This document shows positions 7,301-11,237 of a DNA stretch of 11,237 nt, piece by piece. The DNA is from Oligoflexales bacterium. Its GTDB lineage: Bacteria; Bdellovibrionota; Oligoflexia; Oligoflexales; Oligoflexaceae. The number at the start of each line of letters is the position of its first letter. Positions within the stretch are counted from its first letter, which is position 1. Position numbers and translations under genes: made by a program. The stretch covers positions 1 through 11,237 of the forward strand of contig JADFZC010000053.1 of the NCBI GenBank assembly GCA_015232735.1, given 5' to 3'. The notes under the pieces were generated by a model. The model was not told the DNA's origin. It searched no databases and was given only the letters and a program-made list of their open reading frames with translations.

Positions 7301-10300
7301 AAAAGGTCTTCAATATTTCAAAAACAATTATGACCCTGTTTTATATTCCTTCACCCTGTTCACAATGGGCTATCTGCTTGATTTTTCGCAAGGCCGTTTA
7401 AAACAGGCTGAATCAAAAATAAAGGAGGCCATGCGGATTTGCAGCAATGTCGGCGAGACTTTCATAAGATTCTTAAGCTACCAGGGGCTTACACATGTCG
7501 ACCTGTTCGGAGGTGATACGGGGGATTCGGAAGGTTCAATCGAAAAACAGGAACAATTCTGGCGCAAAATAGGCTTTATCCCGACTGCACTGGGATGCCG
7601 GATCCGTTTTTGCGTGCTCAGGAACGAGATCATTGAAACAAACACATGGATTAAAATCATCAGTGAAGCGGGGAAAAAAACGATCGATGAAGGATTCCAA
7701 ACCATAGACACGATTTATTCCGTGCTGGAACCGGGCGAGGCATACCTTCTTCTCGACAAACCTATGAGTGCCATACCGTATTTGAAAAGCGCCCTGAAAT
7801 CAAGTATCATCCATTTCCATAGGGTTTCCTACATCAATTTTGCACCCGTACTTCTTTCACAGGCATACACGCGGGCGGGCAAGCCTGTAAAAGGCCTTCT
7901 TGCTCTTGTCTTTACGATATTCAACTTCCTTTTTACCGTAAGGATATTCATCCCGCAAACCAGGTTCGCATTTGGAGAGGCACTCTTCAGGATCGGATTG
8001 GAGGGATGGGGCAGAAGGTTCATGGAGAAGGCAACAAGTTATGCAGGCACCATGGGGTACATACCCGTGGCCGAAGAGTGCAGGATGAACCTCGCCTCAT
8101 ACATCCTGGAAAACGATCCCGAATATGCGGAATTCCTCCTGATAAAGGCAAAGAATTATTTTGACAGAAGGGGATTTTTTTATTTTTCGGAAAAATGTGT
8201 CAAATATCTGACACTGGCCTCAAAGCGCAGGTTCGAGATGTTCCCGCATTTGACTGAAAAGGCAAGCACCTCCGAATCCATCACCCGCATGCGCAATATT
8301 CTTGAGGCATCGACGCTTCTCGAACTCTTCACGAAACTCAGCGTCATCAGCGACATGAAGACCCTTCTTGAAACCGCACTCGATACCGTATGTCATATCT
8401 CCGGGGCTGATCACGCCATCATTTTTTTCAGGCAGAATGATGACTGGATTCCTAAAGAAACCAGAAACCTGGAAATCAAGGGGGAATCGTTGAAGATGCT
8501 TGCTCCCCAGATAGACCTTCCCTTTCTGGAACATGTTCTCTCCCAGGACGTTCCGGACATCATCATCAGAAAGACTTCGGGTTCCGCAAGAATTAGCTGC
8601 AAATCCGCCATCATCATGCCAATCAGGTATTTGAAAGAGACAAACGGATGCATCTACCTTGGAAGCCATACGATCTCAAACCTGTTCGACGATCGCTCCA
8701 AGGAAATCCTGGGATACCTTGGAACCCATATTGCGGTCAGCATCCAGAACTTCATCCTTCTCGAAACGACCCGGAAACTCGTCGAAGATTTAAAGAACAG
8801 CTCAAACGAGATCTCCGATTTGAATTTGCTGCTTCAAAAACATATCAACAATCTGGACCAGCTGGTAGATGAAAAGACAAGAAACATCAAATCGTTGCTT
8901 TTCAATATCAAACAGGGAATTATGATAATTTTAAAAGACGGTCTCATAGCTCCCGATTATTCACCATTCCTGCATGAGATTTTGGATGAAAAGGAGATTT
9001 CCGGACAGAAGGCGCTGGCAACGATTTTTAAAAACAGCAACATCTCCTCAGATGAAATCGAGAGAGCCGAGTCAGCCCTGAATTTCTCCATTGGAGCAGA
9101 GTCAGTAGGCTTCGACATTAATTCACATCATTTGCTCGGAGAATATCAACTTTTTCATGACAGGGACGGTGGAAATAAAAAAATTATTGAGATCGATTGG
9201 GCGCCAATCATTGACGCGAATGACATCACGGAAAGCATACTTGTCGTTCTGAGGGATGTCACACAGATGAGGAAATATAATGAAATCCTCAAGGAACAGG
9301 AAGAAGAGTCATACATCATATCAGCGCTTCTGAATGCCCAAAAGCCATTATATTACTCATTTATCAATATGGCAGAAAAATTTTTGAAGGAGAATAGGGA
9401 CATCATAGCCGGCACAAAGGATGGGGTCTGCCCGAACCTGAATAAAATATTGATCAACCTGCATACCCTCAAGGGTTCATCCAGGGGATTAAAGTTTAAG
9501 AAACTCACGACCATGTTCCACGAAAGCGAGGCGAAATACAGGATGGTAATCGACAATAAACTTGAGTGGAACAAGAATGAATTTCTGGGCGACCTTGATG
9601 AACTTGACGCAACTTTGAAAAAAATCAAATCGGTAAGCCGAGAAAAACTCGGGTGGACGGAAACCGACCACGATTCACCCGATACGTTAAGCGTCAAGGA
9701 GATAAAGGATATTGCCGGCTGGCTTCATGCCATCGATTTTTCACATCTCACAAAAAACGAAAGCAAATTCATGGAAATGGCATGCTCCTCTCTGGAACAG
9801 AGGATATACCGCAGATTGAGTGGAATGATAAAGGGTATATTGGATTCCGCGGAAAGCCTGGCTGCAGAACTTGGCAAGCCTGCTCCCGCGATGGATATCA
9901 GGGACGACAAATATCAACTGTCGGTCGAATTGAATGAAACGATAAGAAATGCCTTTATGCATCTGGTCAGAAACTCTCTCGACCACGGCCTGGAGCATCC
10001 TGAGGAGAGGAGATTGAAGGGAAAGGATGAAAGAGGTACAATTTCCATATCAGCAGAGAAAGTGGGCCAGAAACTGAAAATAACATACCGGGATGACGGT
10101 CAGGGTCTTGACCTTCTAAAACTTAAACGCATTGGAGCAAGCAAAGGACTTTTCAGTCCCGATGAAAACGATCCAAGGGAAATATCCAGCGTAATATTTC
10201 TAGAGGGGGTTTCCACAAAATCACAGGTAACAGAGATTTCCGGCCGTGGAATCGGACTTGGAGCGGTTAAATCCCATCTGGAGGAGAGAGGCTGCAAAAT

Positions 10301-10421
10301 TGAAAGCGTCATTCTGGACAGCGGTATTCACAAGGAGCATGCAAATTTTGAATACCATATCTGGATACCCAAAGATCAGTTCAGGAGCATTCCGGCATAT
10401 GACAGGGAAGCTGCCTCCTGA
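4353..10421 (+). CDS. Hybrid Ser/Thr kinase, STAND ATPase, GAF, PAS-like, Hpt and CheA-like histidine kinase (2022 aa)
   Basis: This is a multidomain signalling protein with two kinase chemistries. Residues 15-290 are a Hanks-type Ser/Thr kinase: Gly loop LGKGGF (22-27), Lys47, Glu68, HGDIKPAN (147-154, Asp149 catalytic, Gly in place of the HRD Arg), DFG (169-171) and PPER (195-198). Residues 318 to about 640 are a STAND/AAA ATPase: P-loop APSGVGKT (347-354) and Walker B LFFDDLQWAD (474-483). About 700-1300 is helical and TPR-like, with very hydrophobic stretches at 881-905 and 1181-1200. About 1315-1470 is GAF, followed by a coiled coil to about 1512 and a PAS-like domain to about 1640. An Hpt domain has LHTLKGSSRG (1703-1711, His1704). 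The CheA-like ATPase spans about 1850-2007: N box HLVRNSLDHGLE (1870-1881), DDGQG (1914-1918) and GRGIGLG (1964-1970). There is no receiver or CheW domain, so His1704 must pass phosphate to an unlinked regulator. The signals sensed are unknown. Confidence 0.92.
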   Translation: MKALFKNGQLIGKGRYELIRPLGKGGFSQTYEAYDHSTKPPSLVAIKWLIPGANDNYMEKLKDDYLHECLVLEKIRHPGVIKIIELGKEEGLNFLAMEYLKGGTLHGRLSEPGGNSVSCITDPMVLIDMAISLTEAIEQVHSNGIIHGDIKPANIGFREFGGHIPVLFDFGQAYLSQLDEDETKFGIAASLPYMPPERIGFLDSIPKASSDLYSLGLTLYEIAAGVMVFTGKSHQDVCNKILGLIPDALDAVIENFPGPLSDIISKLIRKQPDDRYSTAFGLLQDLVKAKKDMMEGNVRYFALGTKDVKRELNYRIPMTGREKDMARLQEFLKEADRGAGGFALIGAPSGVGKTRLAREFLSSATESGFLTFRVKFTEFEQNIPLSAVERAMPYVQKKMESLDADERKSWHKALLSRLAGRGQLLLKKFPYLSAQLPAFPAFAKVDPETEEAIFLETLVDFLPLMFGLDKKLILFFDDLQWADNFCLKLTKTFAMRCRNMNLGHSFFLGAYRSDEGISVNEMIVPELETRQYLELELLSERDSARLVELLLEESGEEIKKLQHLTYDITLGNPFYIYEVLNSVLKNGLFRMVEGGKWILDENQRAIAGISESVTDLVTSRIKKISKAAYTVICTASVVGNNVSIEILSELLARLRENNKSNSDGLTDTTHLKSALHELQHHHLIWPSDDQLVFFHDRIRSSAYATVRREELKFIHGEYFRILDRIYFKDEKNLDPKVLFETAFHIQRSLPNDDVIRSRTILKLAGERAIRLFAYARANGYLKDCLVLYPKDFMEIVNQGLLDEYCFIQECLADALALSENIRQAIEIYNFVLMHLKEHERRASVYLKLCNNHLYMFQYEDSIKSANLGMKELNVKVKTSEFFSLAYFVFCFPFFLIYLLLFTLFGRQKKEIRNEREELLWNLKIGVQVPTFFTRPFVAIAQQIPYTISLLPYKDNRYRTMIIVYWGVAYAVMGLDRFSKFCYKKGLQYFKNNYDPVLYSFTLFTMGYLLDFSQGRLKQAESKIKEAMRICSNVGETFIRFLSYQGLTHVDLFGGDTGDSEGSIEKQEQFWRKIGFIPTALGCRIRFCVLRNEIIETNTWIKIISEAGKKTIDEGFQTIDTIYSVLEPGEAYLLLDKPMSAIPYLKSALKSSIIHFHRVSYINFAPVLLSQAYTRAGKPVKGLLALVFTIFNFLFTVRIFIPQTRFAFGEALFRIGLEGWGRRFMEKATSYAGTMGYIPVAEECRMNLASYILENDPEYAEFLLIKAKNYFDRRGFFYFSEKCVKYLTLASKRRFEMFPHLTEKASTSESITRMRNILEASTLLELFTKLSVISDMKTLLETALDTVCHISGADHAIIFFRQNDDWIPKETRNLEIKGESLKMLAPQIDLPFLEHVLSQDVPDIIIRKTSGSARISCKSAIIMPIRYLKETNGCIYLGSHTISNLFDDRSKEILGYLGTHIAVSIQNFILLETTRKLVEDLKNSSNEISDLNLLLQKHINNLDQLVDEKTRNIKSLLFNIKQGIMIILKDGLIAPDYSPFLHEILDEKEISGQKALATIFKNSNISSDEIERAESALNFSIGAESVGFDINSHHLLGEYQLFHDRDGGNKKIIEIDWAPIIDANDITESILVVLRDVTQMRKYNEILKEQEEESYIISALLNAQKPLYYSFINMAEKFLKENRDIIAGTKDGVCPNLNKILINLHTLKGSSRGLKFKKLTTMFHESEAKYRMVIDNKLEWNKNEFLGDLDELDATLKKIKSVSREKLGWTETDHDSPDTLSVKEIKDIAGWLHAIDFSHLTKNESKFMEMACSSLEQRIYRRLSGMIKGILDSAESLAAELGKPAPAMDIRDDKYQLSVELNETIRNAFMHLVRNSLDHGLEHPEERRLKGKDERGTISISAEKVGQKLKITYRDDGQGLDLLKLKRIGASKGLFSPDENDPREISSVIFLEGVSTKSQVTEISGRGIGLGAVKSHLEERGCKIESVILDSGIHKEHANFEYHIWIPKDQFRSIPAYDREAAS

Positions 10422-10463
10422 GCACGTACAATTTCCACAGCAGTGATGGCCTGTTTGGGATAA

Positions 10464-10505
10464 ATTCAAAAAAATGAGTACACCCTCCGGACGTTTTTCT
10501 GTTTT
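10464..10505. terminator. Possible bidirectional terminator between convergent genes
   Basis: The gap between the stop codons at 10421 (+) and 10504 (-) contains an A-run (10467-10474) and, further right, T-rich sequence (10493-10505). A short GAG/CTC pairing (10476-10478 with 10485-10487) lies between them. On each strand this gives a weak hairpin followed by a U-run. The arrangement suits shared termination, but the GC stem is only about 3 bp. Confidence 0.3.
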
Positions 10506-11237
10506 ACTGCTTTTCCACCTTGCCCTTGACCTCGCGGATATGCGCCGTAAGCGCGTTTGAGAAAGAACTCACTACAGCGCGCTGCTTCAAGTTTGAAAAT
10601 GGAATACCGTAAATGCTGACACTTGGAGTTTCCCCGCTTTTCCCCTGAATTCCCGGCTGATCCCAAATGATGTCTCCGGTTTGGGCGTTCACAAGCTTTA
10701 TGGAAAGATTGCATTCGAGAATCCGCACTTTGACAGGATTATCTTTTGCCATCCCCATCAGTTTGTCCGACATGGATGTCGTCATCGTCTCGGGGGCGAT
10801 ATCGAATTTGATGACCATCAGCGAATCAACGCCAAGTTGCCTGGCAACCGCGGGGCCCCTCTTTTTGTCCGAGACAAGCGTACTTCCCATGAGATGGTTT
10901 AAAACACCGGGTATCTGGATATATTTGTCCTTGTAGGAGATGGCAGTCGCCATCTTGTTCATCTTTTCAGAACTTGCCTCCTTATAGGCCGCGGAGTTCA
11001 TGAACTTTTCCCGTCCCGCAAATTGCCAGCTCATCGCACCCTTCAGCTGATTCTGCGCAACCTGATAGAGCTTGGGGCCAAACGCCTGGTCGGATATGGC
11101 CTGGATATATTCGTTGACCGCACCGCCCTGTTCAGGTATTCGTCCCTCGAAACCCACGATGGCAACCTTTTTCACCTTCGTAATTTTCTTTGCATCTATT
11201 GTCGTGCATGAAGAAAACAAAAAGGGACATACCGTCA
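10504..11237 (-). CDS. Putative lipoprotein of unknown function, 5' end beyond the window
   Basis: The frame stays open to the right edge, so the start codon is outside the window. Just inside the edge it reads TVCPFLFSSCTT, the end of a lipoprotein signal peptide whose Cys (codon 11206-11208) is the likely acylation site. A TTG at 11218 could be taken as the start, but that would cut the signal peptide away. The mature part is about 234 residues. It begins with a Lys-rich segment and a strand VAIVGFEG. It then has an Ala/Met-rich helical middle, ARQLGVDSLMVIKFDI, ILECNLSIKLVNAQTGDIIWDQ, and a C-terminal helix. The strand pattern (VAIVGF, LGVDSLMVI, TGDIIW) resembles periplasmic lipoproteins of the CsgG/LPP20/GNA1162-like type, which share a flavodoxin-like or nucleotide-hydrolase-like core. 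I cannot assign it to one. It converges on the kinase gene. Confidence 0.8.
   Translation of the reverse strand, partial: TVCPFLFSSCTTIDAKKITKVKKVAIVGFEGRIPEQGGAVNEYIQAISDQAFGPKLYQVAQNQLKGAMSWQFAGREKFMNSAAYKEASSEKMNKMATAISYKDKYIQIPGVLNHLMGSTLVSDKKRGPAVARQLGVDSLMVIKFDIAPETMTTSMSDKLMGMAKDNPVKVRILECNLSIKLVNAQTGDIIWDQPGIQGKSGETPSVSIYGIPFSNLKQRAVVSSFSNALTAHIREVKGKVEKQ

Overview
The window looks like chromosomal DNA of a diderm (Gram-negative) bacterium. It has a Pal-type OmpA lipoprotein and a second lipoprotein cut by the right edge. G+C is moderate by eye, and there are no phage, transposon, CRISPR, tRNA or rRNA signatures. The mix of a very large Ser/Thr-kinase/STAND/CheA-like fusion, a protein resembling the N-terminal part of vitellogenin/microsomal transfer protein, and loose lipoboxes with Phe at -3 suggests a lineage rich in complex signalling, such as the former deltaproteobacteria (Myxococcota, Bdellovibrionota) or the Spirochaetota. 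The sequence does not settle which one.

Layout: (a) 1-172 is an AT-rich upstream region with a 17-bp palindrome. (b) 173-1138 (+) encodes an unrecognised, probably exported, beta-rich protein. (c) A hairpin with a T-run at about 1169-1200 separates it from 1216-3207 (+). That gene encodes a membrane-anchored or secreted protein with a beta-rich N-terminal half and a HEAT-like helical C-terminal half, resembling the large-lipid-transfer-protein fold. (d) It converges, with only 5 bp between stop codons, on pal (3213-3887, -), which has a long Lys/Ala/Pro-rich C-terminal tail. (e) A 465-bp divergent intergenic region (3888-4352) holds a sigma-54-like -24/-12 element reading toward pal, and an extended -10 element and a TATAAT-centred palindrome reading toward the kinase gene. 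(f) 4353-10421 (+) encodes a 2022-residue signalling fusion: Ser/Thr kinase, STAND-type ATPase, helical/TPR-like region with two very hydrophobic segments, GAF, coiled coil, PAS-like domain, Hpt, and CheA-like ATPase. (g) 10504 to the right edge (-) encodes a lipoprotein of unknown function, convergent with the kinase gene.

How the genes fit together: four of the five products probably act in the cell envelope (two lipoproteins, the LLTP-like protein and the beta-rich protein). The fifth is a large cytoplasmic or membrane-associated sensor with two kinase chemistries. No response regulator, CheW or kinase substrate is encoded in the window, so its output partner is elsewhere. A functional link between the kinase and the envelope genes is only suggested by proximity. 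The two most notable items are the LLTP-like gene with its beta-rich neighbour and the kinase fusion.
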